Notes: generated by a model not told the origin, from the letters alone. A DNA stretch of 42,859 bases from JAWKIW01 sp046331175 (GCA_046331175.1 JAXLRI010000024.1:1-42859), one strand, 5' to 3'; counted from the stretch's first letter, positions 25,252-33,486 are shown. A program made the numbers and translations.

Positions 25252-25908
25252 CTACTTCGTCGCGGTCCAGGAGTTGGGAGCCGAGACGGTCGAGACCTGC
25301 GGGCTGGCGTTGGTCTTGTCGACGCTGGTGATCACGGCCTGCACCTGCGTGCCGCTCGCCGGCAGCGGCGGGGTGTACGGGACCGTGTAGGTCGCCGGCG
25401 TGCAGACCCCGCCCGCATCGGTGGTGCAGCTGAAGGGCGTCTGCCGGCGGGAGGCGGTGTCGGTGTAGTAGCCCTGCACCACGACGCCCGCGACGGGGGC
25501 GTTCCCGCTGGTCTTCACGCTGAACCGGACGCGCACGATGTTGGTCGTGGTGTCCCACTGCGACCACGTCGTGTCCCAGGTGGCCGACGCCGACGGCAGG
25601 GCGACCGTCGTGCTGGTCGAGCTCGACGAGCTCGACGACGTGGACGGTTGGGTGGTCGTGGAGGTGGCGATGGTGGTCGCCGTGGTGCTGGTGGTGATCG
25701 TGGGCGCCTGGCACGACGCGGGTGGCGGTCGCTTCGAGATGCAGTCGGCGTTGGTGACGGTGGCGGCCCGGGCCTTCGACGTGAGGTAGGCGGAGGCACC
25801 GACCGCGGGCACGGCGAACAGGGCCAGGATCACCGCGTACTCGACGAGCGTCGCACCGCTCGTGCCTCGCAGGCGCCGCCGTCCGGCCGGCGCGTCAGGA
25901 GTCTCCAT
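25252..25908 (-). CDS. Flp-type prepilin-like protein with Ser/Thr linker and C-terminal Ig-like domain
   Basis: 218 residues. GTSGATLVEYAVILALFAVP has the Flp hallmark: glycine before the cleavage site, Glu at +5, Tyr at +6. A single helix follows. Normal Flp pilins are about 50-60 residues; this one carries about 160 more: a Ser/Thr linker of about 35 residues (near 75-107) and a beta-rich domain like bacterial Ig-like or Cna-B domains (with GVVVQGYYTDTA and a cysteine pair around TTDAGG). The ATG at 25908 is preceded by GGAAGGGGAA, a strong ribosome binding site; an in-frame ATG at 25929 is less well placed. First gene of the operon; the promoter lies in the 522-base region upstream. Confidence 0.7.
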   Translation of the reverse strand: METPDAPAGRRRLRGTSGATLVEYAVILALFAVPAVGASAYLTSKARAATVTNADCISKRPPPASCQAPTITTSTTATTIATSTTTQPSTSSSSSSSTSTTVALPSASATWDTTWSQWDTTTNIVRVRFSVKTSGNAPVAGVVVQGYYTDTASRRQTPFSCTTDAGGVCTPATYTVPYTPPLPASGTQVQAVITSVDKTNASPQVSTVSAPNSWTATK

Positions 25909-26430
25909 GGGTTCCCCTTCCACCGTCATCAGCGAATCCCCACCCCTCGAACCGACCTCGAGCGCCGACCGGCACGACCCTGCCGATCAGACCCGTTCGA
26001 CCGATGTCGCGCGAGTGCGGGGCGGCGGTCGCTGGGTCAAAGAATACCACCTTTTCGCTACGAGCGGTAGCGACCCCACCCGTTTGGGCGGGAATGAGCC
26101 GAGCGACCCAGAGGCGCGCGGAGCCCGCCGCCAACCTGGCTCCGCTCAACTCGTCGACCACGCGTGGCACGGCGACTCCCCTCTTCCTCCAGCGGTATCG
26201 GCGTCAGACGGCGGTCACCTTGAGCCATCCGACCCATGTCGTCGCCGGTCGAACCGGCGATGTGCACGAGATGCACCTGATCGTCACGCATCGTGACCGA
26301 TGGGGGCGAAAGGCCACGTAACGTGCTCGGTGGCGGCGCCGAGCCCTGGCGACCGGGCGGCACCCGGCGCCGGCCGGGCCACCGGGCGGTGTCCGCGGTC
26401 GATGGCACACCCCGTCCGTAGCATCACCCC
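25909..26430. other. 522-base divergent intergenic region with several dyads
   Basis: Separates the pilin operon (-) from the dGTPase gene (+). Less GC-rich at codon-third-like positions than its neighbours, and without a convincing gene. It holds four clear inverted repeats: TCGCTAC/GTAGCGA (26055-26073), TCGCCGGT/ACCGGCGA (26242-26260), GTGCA/TGCAC (26262-26276) and GTCACG-cat-CGTGAC (26283-26297). A minus-strand TATTCT just downstream of the first dyad could be a -10 box for the pilin operon. Small minus-strand frames (91 and about 78 codons) exist but their codon use is not that of local genes. Confidence 0.5.
26419..26424 (+). promoter_or_regulatory. -10 box of the dGTPase gene
   Basis: TAGCAT, six bases before the ATG at 26431; leaderless type. 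Confidence 0.5.
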
Positions 26431-27582
26431 ATGAGCACCGTTCGCCAAGAGCGCTGGGCCGCCACCATGGCCGGGCGCCGGCCCGCACCCGGCGCCGGCG
26501 TCCGCTTGGCCCACGAAGGGCCGACGCCCAGCATCGGGCCGGTCGCGCCGGCCACGCGATCGGCCCGCGAGGAGGCCGAGGCGACGTGGCTGGCCCCGGG
26601 GGCCACGGCGGCGGCCGGCGCCGGGTCCCGGGCCCGCCCCGAAGCTCCCGACGCCGTGCGCACCTGCTTCGAGCGCGACCGCGACCGCATCCTGCACGCC
26701 CCGGCCTTCCGGCGGCTGGCTGGCAAGACCCAGGTGTTCGTGTTCCCCGACGACCACCAACGCACCCGCCTCACGCACGCCCTCGAGGTGGCCCAGGTGG
26801 CGGTGGCGGTGGCCCGGGCGTGCCGGCTCAACGAAGCGCTCACCGAGGCCATCGCCCTGGGCCACGACTGCGGCCACGGCCCGGGCGGGCATGCCAGCGA
26901 GGACGCCCTCGACCCCCTGGTCGAGGGCGGGTTCGACCACGCGCCCTGGGGCGCCGACGTCACCCTGGCCCCGCTCAACCTGTGCGCCGAGACCCTCGAC
27001 GGGGTCCGCAACCACTCGTGGTCCCGGCCGGCGCCGGCCACCCCTGAGGGTGCGGTCGTGAGCTGGGCCGACCGCATCGCCTACGTGTGCCACGACTTCG
27101 AGGACGCCGTGGCCGCCGGCATCGTCACCGCCGACGCGCTCCCCGCCGACGTGGCCGCCACCGTGGGCCGACGGCGCAGCGACCAGCTCGACCGGTTCAT
27201 CGGCGGGATGGTCGGCGTGGCCCGCGACCACGGCCTGGTGGGCCTGCCCGACGACCTGGCCGACGCCCTGGCCGCCTTCCGAGCCTTCAACTACGAGCGG
27301 ATCTACCTGCGGCCGGCCTCGGTCGCCCAGGCCGACGCCGTGGTCCGGCTCCTGCGGTCGCTGGTCGCCTGGTACGCCGACCGCCCGGGGGCCATCCCCC
27401 GGGTCGCCGCCCGGGCCGCCGACGCGGCTGCCGAGCCGGTGGTCGCCGGCAGCGCCGAGGCCGTCCGCGAGGCGGTCGCCTACGTCGCCGGCATGACCGA
27501 CCGCTACGCCTGCCGCCGGGCGGTGTCCGAGCTGGGCTGGGATCCCGCGTCCCTGCCCCGGGGGGTCGACCTGGTCGGTTGA
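26431..27582 (+). CDS. dGTPase-like HD-domain triphosphohydrolase
   Basis: 383 residues of the dGTPase family, which cleaves dGTP (or other dNTPs) to nucleoside and triphosphate. Metal ligands of the HD site are visible: His in RTRLTHALEV, the HD pair in ALGHDCGHGPGGH, and a later Asp in SWADRIAYVCHDFEDA. The family arginine segment FRRLAGKTQVF near residue 92 and NHSW near 195 are also present. An N-terminal stretch of about 60 residues is Ala/Pro/Gly-rich and probably disordered. In Actinobacteria such a gene is often found with dnaG; here it stands alone in plus orientation inside a minus-strand cluster. dNTP pool control is the likely role; antiviral dNTP depletion is possible in this family but nothing here points to it. 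Confidence 0.88.
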   Translation: MSTVRQERWAATMAGRRPAPGAGVRLAHEGPTPSIGPVAPATRSAREEAEATWLAPGATAAAGAGSRARPEAPDAVRTCFERDRDRILHAPAFRRLAGKTQVFVFPDDHQRTRLTHALEVAQVAVAVARACRLNEALTEAIALGHDCGHGPGGHASEDALDPLVEGGFDHAPWGADVTLAPLNLCAETLDGVRNHSWSRPAPATPEGAVVSWADRIAYVCHDFEDAVAAGIVTADALPADVAATVGRRRSDQLDRFIGGMVGVARDHGLVGLPDDLADALAAFRAFNYERIYLRPASVAQADAVVRLLRSLVAWYADRPGAIPRVAARAADAAAEPVVAGSAEAVREAVAYVAGMTDRYACRRAVSELGWDPASLPRGVDLVG

Positions 27583-27604
27583 CCGACGTGGCGGAGCCGG
27601 GACG

Positions 27605-27638
27605 CGTCGACGGCGGCCCCGAGGGGCCGCCGTCGACG
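27605..27638. terminator. Strong bidirectional hairpin between the dGTPase gene and rpmA
   Basis: CGTCGACGGCGGCCCC (27605-27620) and its exact complement (27623-27638) leave almost no loop, so the effective stem is about 15 bp with a 4-base loop. It lies between convergent stops at 27582 and 27679. Confidence 0.65.
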
Positions 27639-27678
27639 GACGTTCGTCAGCTCCAGGGCCGAACGGCCCCGTGCCCGG

Positions 27679-27933
27679 TCAGTCGGCCGGCAGGACGTCG
27701 ACCAGCTTGCGGCCGCGACGCTCGCCGAACTTCACGGTGCCGGGGGTGAGGGCGAACAGCGTGTCGTCGCCGCCCTTGCCCACGTTCTCGCCCGGGTGGA
27801 TCCGGGTGCCGCGCTGGCGCACGAGGATGGTGCCGGTGCTGACGACCTGGCCGTCGTAGCGCTTCACGCCGAGGCGCTTGCTCTGGGAGTCGCGGCCGTT
27901 CCGGGTGGAGCCGCCGCCCTTGGTCTTGGACAT
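27679..27933 (-). CDS. rpmA: 50S ribosomal protein L27
   Basis: 84 residues, full length. It begins MSKTKGGGSTRNGRDSQSK and contains the invariant GTILVRQRGTRIHPG and GKGGDDTLFAL. L27 reaches the peptidyl-transferase centre with its N-terminus. There is no Firmicutes-type cleaved leader. It follows rplU by three bases, forming the standard rplU-rpmA operon. Its usual downstream partner obgE has been displaced by about 5.5 kb. Confidence 0.97.
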   Translation of the reverse strand: MSKTKGGGSTRNGRDSQSKRLGVKRYDGQVVSTGTILVRQRGTRIHPGENVGKGGDDTLFALTPGTVKFGERRGRKLVDVLPAD

Positions 27934-27936
27934 CGA

Positions 27937-28242
27937 TCAGCCTCGCGTGATGCTCGTGATCTCGATGGTGTCGTACCGCTGGCGGTGACCCCATCGGGTG
28001 CGCTGGTTGGTCTTGTTCTTGTAGGTGAAGCCCGTGATCTTCGGGCCCTTGGCCTCGCCCACGACCCGGGCCGACACCGTCGCTCCGGCCAGGTCGCCGG
28101 GCGTCGCCAGCACCGTGTCGCCGTCGACGACGAGGACCGGGGCGAACGAGACGTCGCCGTCGGCGCCCAGGAGCTCGACGTCGAGCTGCTGGCCCTCCTC
28201 GACCCGGTATTGCTTGCCACCGGTCTTGATCACCGCATACAT
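27937..28242 (-). CDS. rplU: 50S ribosomal protein L21
   Basis: 101 residues, normal size, beginning MYAVIKTGGKQYRVEEGQQL and ending with the family block GFTYKNKTNQRTRWGHRQRY. Binds 23S rRNA in the large subunit. The ATG at 28242 is nine bases after a TAGCGT box. No obvious L21-leader structure fits in the 76 bases separating it from the RNase E/G gene. Confidence 0.97.
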   Translation of the reverse strand: MYAVIKTGGKQYRVEEGQQLDVELLGADGDVSFAPVLVVDGDTVLATPGDLAGATVSARVVGEAKGPKITGFTYKNKTNQRTRWGHRQRYDTIEITSITRG

Positions 28243-28251
28243 AGGGGTCGC

Positions 28252-28257
28252 ACGCTA
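28252..28257 (-). promoter_or_regulatory. -10 box of rplU-rpmA
   Basis: TAGCGT on the minus strand, nine bases before the rplU ATG, giving a leaderless or nearly leaderless transcript. Confidence 0.45.
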
Positions 28258-28284
28258 CCGGCCGGCGACCACCCCGGACAACTC

Positions 28285-28317
28285 GGCTCGATCGGCACGC
28301 GGGCGGCCGGTCGAGCC
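28285..28317 (-). terminator. Hairpin directly after the RNase E/G gene
   Basis: GGCTCGA-t-CGG pairs with CCG-g-TCGAGCC, an 11-bp stem with one wobble, one base beyond the stop. It separates the RNase E/G unit from rplU-rpmA. Confidence 0.4.
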
Positions 28318-28318
28318 C

Positions 28319-30574
28319 TCACGAGGCGTCCGATCCCGGCGCCTTGGCGGTCCGGCCGCCCTTGGCCGACGACGATCCCTTCGCCACGGCCTTCGCCGCC
28401 TTCGGAGCCCGCGCCGCCTTGGCCGGCCGGCTCGAGCCGGACCCGGCGCCGCGACCGCCACCGACCGGCTCGGGCTCGGGCAGCGGGCCGTCGAGCAGCG
28501 CTTCGTCGAGCAGCAGGCCCCGACCCCCACACTCGGGGCACACCGACGAGAACGACTCGAGCAGGCCCTCGCCGATGCGCTTGCGGGTCATCTCGACCAG
28601 GCCCAGCTCGGAGATGTCGAACACCTGGGTCCGCGTCTTGTCGCGGGCCAGGGCGTCCCGGAAGGCCCGGATGACCTTGTCGCGGTTGTCGCGGATCTCC
28701 ATGTCGATGAAGTCGCAGACGATGATGCCGCCGATGTCGCGCAGGCGGAGCTGCTTGGCGATCTCCTCCGCCGCCTCGAGGTTGTTCTTGAACACCGTCT
28801 CCTCGAGGCTCGACGACCCCACGTTCTTCCCGGTGTTCACGTCGATCACCGTCAGCGCCTCGGTGTGCTCGATGATCAGCGACCCACCCGACGGCAGCCA
28901 GACCTTCCGGTCGAGCGCCTTGTGCAGCTGCTCGTGGACGTGGTGGCGCTCGAAGACCGTGAGGGGCTCGACCTCGCGGTCGTAGTGCTGCACCCGGTCG
29001 GCCAGCGCCGGCGAGATGGCGGCCACATAGGACCGCACCTCCTCGTAGAGCGCCTTGTCATCGATGATGATGCCGCGGTAGTCGTCGTTGAACTCCTCGC
29101 GGATGACCCGCACCGCCATGTCGGGCTCGCGGTACAGCAGCGTCGGCGCGGCGACCTGCTGGGCCAGCGCCTCGATCTGCTCCCACTGCTCGCGCAGCTG
29201 GATGACGTCGCGCTCGATCTCCTCGTCGGTGACGCCCTCGGCGGCGGTGCGCACGATGATCCCGTGGCCCTTGGGTCGGACCTTGTCGAGGATCTGGCGG
29301 AGCCGCTTGCGCTCGTCGTCGGCCAGGCGCTTGGAGATGCCGTAGGTGGTGGAGTTCGGGATCAGCACCACGAACCGGCCGGGCAGCGAGACCTCCTGGG
29401 TCAGCCGGGCCCCCTTGTGGGCGATGGGGTTCTTGGTGACCTGGCAGAGGATCTGCTGGCGGGGCTTGAGCAGCTGCTCGATCCGGGGGTTGGCGCCCTT
29501 CTCCTCGATGTCCTCGGCGTCGTACTGCACGTCGCCGCGGTAGAGCACCGCGTTCTTGGGCGTGCCGATGTCGACGAAGGCGGCCTCCATGCCCGGCAGG
29601 ACGTTCTGGACCCGCCCCAGGTAGATGTTGCCGTGGATCTGGGAGACGTCGTCGGCCGGCCGGGACACGTAGTGCTCGATGAGGTTGCGGCCCTCGAGCA
29701 CGGCGATCTGGGTGGCGGCGGGCGACACCGACACGACCATCAGGTAGCGACCGACCGGCCGGCCCTTGCGCTGCCGGCCCCGCCGCCCGGACGTGTCGTC
29801 GAGGGCACCGGCGTCGGCGTCGGCTTGGGGGACGACCGCCTCGACCGGCTGGACGGCGTCGCGGCGCGCGCCGCCTCGCTGGCCTCCGCCCTTGGTCCGG
29901 GTCGACCCGGCCCCCGACGACGAGCCGCCACCACCGTTGCTGCTGCCGTTGCCGTTGGTGCTGCCACCGCGACCGCCGCCACTGCCGCCGCCGCGACCGC
30001 GGCCACCGCGCTTGCGGGCGCCGGCGGCCGGCTTGGCCGGGGCGGCGTCGGCCTCGGCTGCGGGGGCCGGCGCCGGGGCGGGCCGGGTGTCGCCGATCTG
30101 GGGCCGCTTGACCAGGGCCCGCTCCGCCGCCTCGGGGCTCTTGGGCTTGCCCTCGTGGGCCCGCTCGGGCAGCTCGTCGGGCTGGCGGCTGCGGGCCGTC
30201 CCCTTGCGCCGGGGCCGGGCACCGCCGACGGGCTCGGGGCCAACGGTGCCGCCCGACGGCCCCTTGGCCGCCCGGGTCCCGGGCGCGCCGTCGTCGGCCG
30301 CGGCCGCGTCGGCGCCCGCGCCCGCATCGGCGTCGCCGCCCTCGTCGCTCCGCTCGCCGGCGGGCTTGCGGCCGCGGCCGCCGCGGGATCCACGGCGGCG
30401 CTTGCGGGGCGCGCCGGACCCGCTCCCGTCGCCGGTGGCCTCGTCGCCTGCGGCCCCGCGGGCCGTGGTGTCGGTCGGGCCTTCGGCTCGCCCGCTCAGC
30501 CCGGCGTCACCCGCCGGGGCCGGCGTGGTGCCGGCCGGTGGGGAGTCGCTTGCTCCCTCCACCGAATCGCTCAT
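28319..30574 (-). CDS. rng: Ribonuclease E/G with long disordered N-terminal extension
   Basis: 751 residues. The catalytic region (about 275-690) matches RNase E/G: an S1 RNA-binding part (HGNIYLGRVQNVLPGMEAAF), the DNase-like catalytic site (TVIDVNTGKNVG and GGIIVCDFIDM, whose Asp residues bind magnesium), and the zinc-link CPECGGRG near the C-terminus. It matures rRNA and starts mRNA decay. Ahead of it are about 270 residues of Gly/Arg/Ala/Ser low complexity with basic clusters such as RKRRRGSRGGRGRK and a Gly/Ser/Asn tract. The ATG at 30574 is chosen because AGGAAGG lies nine bases upstream; a GTG six bases earlier would sit too close to it. A neighbour of rplU in many Actinobacteria. Confidence 0.92.
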   Translation of the reverse strand: MSDSVEGASDSPPAGTTPAPAGDAGLSGRAEGPTDTTARGAAGDEATGDGSGSGAPRKRRRGSRGGRGRKPAGERSDEGGDADAGAGADAAAADDGAPGTRAAKGPSGGTVGPEPVGGARPRRKGTARSRQPDELPERAHEGKPKSPEAAERALVKRPQIGDTRPAPAPAPAAEADAAPAKPAAGARKRGGRGRGGGSGGGRGGSTNGNGSSNGGGGSSSGAGSTRTKGGGQRGGARRDAVQPVEAVVPQADADAGALDDTSGRRGRQRKGRPVGRYLMVVSVSPAATQIAVLEGRNLIEHYVSRPADDVSQIHGNIYLGRVQNVLPGMEAAFVDIGTPKNAVLYRGDVQYDAEDIEEKGANPRIEQLLKPRQQILCQVTKNPIAHKGARLTQEVSLPGRFVVLIPNSTTYGISKRLADDERKRLRQILDKVRPKGHGIIVRTAAEGVTDEEIERDVIQLREQWEQIEALAQQVAAPTLLYREPDMAVRVIREEFNDDYRGIIIDDKALYEEVRSYVAAISPALADRVQHYDREVEPLTVFERHHVHEQLHKALDRKVWLPSGGSLIIEHTEALTVIDVNTGKNVGSSSLEETVFKNNLEAAEEIAKQLRLRDIGGIIVCDFIDMEIRDNRDKVIRAFRDALARDKTRTQVFDISELGLVEMTRKRIGEGLLESFSSVCPECGGRGLLLDEALLDGPLPEPEPVGGGRGAGSGSSRPAKAARAPKAAKAVAKGSSSAKGGRTAKAPGSDAS

Positions 30575-30754
30575 CGTCACGTTCCTTCCTGGGGGCGAGC
30601 GCGTCGGCGCGCTGGCCCGTCGATCGTTCGGGGCGGCCGGCCGGCGTGGTGCCGGGGCCGCCGGACGACCCAGGGACGCTCCCCGGGTCGATGGGCGCCG
30701 CGACCAGCGAGCGTCCGGCCGCAGTGGCCCGGTCGGTCGCGTGCAGCAGAGCCC

Positions 30755-31528
30755 TCATGACGCCTGCACCACCGGAGGGTCGGCCCACGTCGCGTCGGAC
30801 ACGAGGGGCTCGTGCCGCGCGCCGTCGACGCTGATCCACTGGTGCGTGCGTCGCACGAGCCCCTCTTCGGGAGCCGGCGCGAACGCCGACAGCAGCTCGG
30901 AGGGGCGCAGGCCGCGGGGCTGGGTGGCCAGCTCGGCGACCAGGACGGCGCCGAGGTCGGCACCGTCGTGTCCGTTCGTCCCGTCGGCCGCCAGCAGCGG
31001 GCCGACGACCTGGACGTCGAGGATGTCGGGGCGGATGTCGTCGGTGAGGTCCTTGCCCTTGCGCTGGCGGACCACCGTGACCACCTCGGAGGCCAGGACC
31101 CGCGCCACCTCGGACGCGGCCGCCACCGGCAGCAGGCCCATGGCCTCGATCCGCCACGTGCAGCTGGTCACCGCCTGCTGCAGCGAGTCGGCGCGAGGGT
31201 CGACGTCGGCGGCGGCCACCACGTCGAGCCCCGGGGGCAGGAGCGGGGACAGCCGCTCGGGCAGCTCGGCGAGGTCGAGCGCCTCGGCCTCGGGGCGACG
31301 CAGGTCGACGTCGAGGTACTCGCCGTCGGACTCGTAGCCGGTGGGCAGGGCCAGGCCGAAGTGCACCTTCGGGCGGGGCGAGAACCCCTCGGTGAGGGCG
31401 ACCGGCAGCTCGGCCCGGCGCAGCGCCCGCTCCCACAGCCGGGCCACGTCCCGGTGGCTGGTGAAGCGCACCTTGCCGACCTTGGTGAACCGGAACCGCA
31501 CGCGGCGGTTGCGATCGGGGGGCGTCAC
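30755..31528 (-). CDS. TIGR03936-family (DUF2344) protein
   Basis: 257 residues beginning RVRFRFTKVGKVRFTSHRDV and containing GFSPRPKVHFGLALPTG, the signature of this family. In many bacteria it is fused to or paired with the radical SAM protein encoded just upstream, next to RNase E/G and rplU. The GTG start overlaps the radical SAM stop (GTGA), so the pair is coupled. The biochemical role is not established; RNA or ribosome modification has been guessed from context. 180 bases separate it from the RNase E/G start. Confidence 0.9.
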   Translation of the reverse strand: MTPPDRNRRVRFRFTKVGKVRFTSHRDVARLWERALRRAELPVALTEGFSPRPKVHFGLALPTGYESDGEYLDVDLRRPEAEALDLAELPERLSPLLPPGLDVVAAADVDPRADSLQQAVTSCTWRIEAMGLLPVAAASEVARVLASEVVTVVRQRKGKDLTDDIRPDILDVQVVGPLLAADGTNGHDGADLGAVLVAELATQPRGLRPSELLSAFAPAPEEGLVRRTHQWISVDGARHEPLVSDATWADPPVVQAS

Positions 31529-33486
31529 GAGCCGCCCACCGGCTCGGCCCTGCGGGGCAGGAGCGACACCGGCACGTCACCGCCGACGCTGAGGTCCTGG
31601 CCGGTGCCCTGGCTGCCGCCGGCCGGCGGCGTGGCCGAGGCCACGACGTGCTCGATGCCGTACCCGGTGCAGGCCCCGCAGTCGTAGCAGGGCGTCCACC
31701 GGCAGTCCTCGAGGCCGAGCTGGTCGAGGGCGTCGCGCCAGTCCTGCCAGAGGAAGTCCTTGTGGAGGCCGGCCGACAGGTGGTCCCATGGCAGGACCTC
31801 GTCCTCGGTGCGGTGGCGGTGGGCGTACCAGTCGACCGACAGGCCGTGGGCGGCCATGGTGTCGACCCAGAGGTCGTGGTCGAAGTGCTCGGACCACTCC
31901 TGGAACGTGCCGCCCTTGCGCCAGACGTCCTCGATGACCGGACCCAGCCGGCGGTCGCCGCGGCTCATGATCCCCTCGACGAGCGTCGCCTTGGGGTCGT
32001 GCCACTTCAGCTGGACCGCCTTGGTGCGACGCAGGTCGTCCCGCAGCAGTCCGATCTTGCGGCGCAGCTCGGGCACCGTGTTCTGCCCGAACCACTGGAA
32101 CGGGGTGAAGGGCTTGGGCACGAACCCGCCGACCGAAAGCGTGACCGAGGCGCCCTTGTGGTGCTTGCGGCCGATCTCGGCGCAGTTGCGGCCCAGCTCG
32201 GCGATGCCGAGGGTGTCCTCGTCGGTCTCGGTTGGCAGGCCGGTGAGGAAGTACAGCTTCATCCGGCGCCAGCCCTGGGAGTAGGCGGCGTCGACAGCGG
32301 CGTAGAGGTCTTCCTCGCGGATGAGCTTGTTGATGACCTGGCGCATCCGCCACGTGCCCGCCTCGGGGGCGAAGGTGAGCCCGGTGCGGCGGGCCTTCTG
32401 GATCTCGGCGGCGAGCCCGACGGTGAACGCGTCGACGCGCAGGCTCGGCAGCGACACGGTGACCTGGTTGCCGTTGGGCGTGTCGGCGATGGTCTCGGCC
32501 ACCACCTGCTCGATGCCGGAGAAGTCGGCGGTGGACAGCGAGGTGAGGGCGACCTCGTCGTAGCCGGTGCGGCGCAGGCCGTCGGCCACCATCTGGCGCA
32601 CCTGGGCCGCCGGGCGCTCGCGCACCGGGCGGGTGATCATCCCGGCCTGGCAGAAGCGGCACCCCCGGGTGCACCCCCGGAACACCTCGACGTTGAGCCG
32701 GTCGTGCACCACCTCGGTGAGGGGCACCAGCTGGTTGCGGGGGTACGGCCAGTCGGCGAGGTCGGCGACCGTGCGCTTCTCGACCCGCTCGGGCACGTCG
32801 GGGTGCCGCGGCGTGATGGCGACGAGCTCGGCGCCCTCGTAGGTGACGTCGTACAGCGAGGGCACGTAGACGCCCGGCACCTGCGCGAGCGCCCGCAGGA
32901 CGTGCTGGCGGGACCCCTCGGTGCGGCCCGACGCCTTCCACTCCCCCACCACGGCGGTGATGTCGCCCACCGCCTCCTCACCGTCGCCCAGCACCACCAC
33001 GTCGACGAAGTCGGCGATGGGCTCGGGGTTGTAGGTGCAGTGGCCGCCGACGACCACCAGCGGGTGCTCGGGGCCACGGTCGGCGGCCCGCACCGGCACA
33101 CCGGCCAGGTCGATGCAGCTGAGCAGGTTCGTGTAGGTGAGCTCGGCCGACAGGTTGAACGCCAGCAGGTCGAACTCGCCGGCAGGGCGGTGGGTGTCGA
33201 CCGAGAACAGCGGCAGCCCCCGCTGGCGCAGCAGGGCGTCGAGGTCGGTCCAGGGCGCGTAGGAGCGCTCGGCCACCGCGTCGGGTCGCTCGTTGAGGAT
33301 CTCGTAGAGGATCTGCAGCCCCTGGTTGGGCAACCCGATCTCGTAGGTGTCCGGGTACAGCAGGAGCCAGGCCACTGATCTCGGATCGTGATCGGGCGTG
33401 ATCGCCCCATCTTCGAGTCCGATGTAGCGGGCCGGCTTCTGCACCTTGGCCAGCAGGGGCTCGAGCTGGTGCCAGATCGAGCTCAT
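31525..33486 (-). CDS. TIGR03960-family B12-binding radical SAM protein
   Basis: 653 residues. The N-terminal third resembles a cobalamin-binding domain (GLPNQGLQILYEILN, VVVGGHCTYNPEPIADFVDVV). The radical SAM core follows, with the CxxxCxxC cluster motif in FRGCTRGCRFCQAG near residue 275. A cysteine-rich C-terminus (CRWTPCYDCGACTGYG) may bind a second metal or act as an auxiliary site. Substrate is unknown; the companion gene and the conserved neighbourhood suggest RNA or ribosome modification. The ATG at 33486 lies eleven bases after a TAGCAT box. First gene of the unit that leads to RNase E/G. Confidence 0.9.
   Translation of the reverse strand: MSSIWHQLEPLLAKVQKPARYIGLEDGAITPDHDPRSVAWLLLYPDTYEIGLPNQGLQILYEILNERPDAVAERSYAPWTDLDALLRQRGLPLFSVDTHRPAGEFDLLAFNLSAELTYTNLLSCIDLAGVPVRAADRGPEHPLVVVGGHCTYNPEPIADFVDVVVLGDGEEAVGDITAVVGEWKASGRTEGSRQHVLRALAQVPGVYVPSLYDVTYEGAELVAITPRHPDVPERVEKRTVADLADWPYPRNQLVPLTEVVHDRLNVEVFRGCTRGCRFCQAGMITRPVRERPAAQVRQMVADGLRRTGYDEVALTSLSTADFSGIEQVVAETIADTPNGNQVTVSLPSLRVDAFTVGLAAEIQKARRTGLTFAPEAGTWRMRQVINKLIREEDLYAAVDAAYSQGWRRMKLYFLTGLPTETDEDTLGIAELGRNCAEIGRKHHKGASVTLSVGGFVPKPFTPFQWFGQNTVPELRRKIGLLRDDLRRTKAVQLKWHDPKATLVEGIMSRGDRRLGPVIEDVWRKGGTFQEWSEHFDHDLWVDTMAAHGLSVDWYAHRHRTEDEVLPWDHLSAGLHKDFLWQDWRDALDQLGLEDCRWTPCYDCGACTGYGIEHVVASATPPAGGSQGTGQDLSVGGDVPVSLLPRRAEPVGGS

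Noticed and set aside
25895..26170. 91-codon minus-strand frame in the 522-base region, overlapping the Flp-like gene start
   Set aside because: Third codon positions are far less GC-biased than in neighbouring genes, no domain is visible, and it overlaps a gene with a much better ribosome binding site.
26058..26300. About 78-codon minus-strand frame reading MRDDQVHLVHIAG, a possible small regulator
   Set aside because: Mixed codon use, no family resemblance and it crosses the dyad cluster; more likely non-coding control DNA.
26221..26320. Possible cyclic-di-GMP riboswitch in the region upstream of the pilins
   Set aside because: The conserved core segments of the known c-di-GMP-I aptamer are not present on either strand; only simple dyads are.
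26431..27582. dGTPase as part of an antiviral defence island
   Set aside because: The gene stands among pilin and ribosomal genes with no other defence component; housekeeping dNTP control is simpler.
30507..30758. 83-codon minus-strand frame starting in an ATGA overlap with the TIGR03936 gene stop
   Set aside because: It runs 68 bases into the RNase E/G gene in another frame, has low-complexity composition and no recognisable domain; GC-rich DNA gives such frames easily. Kept only as a remote possibility.
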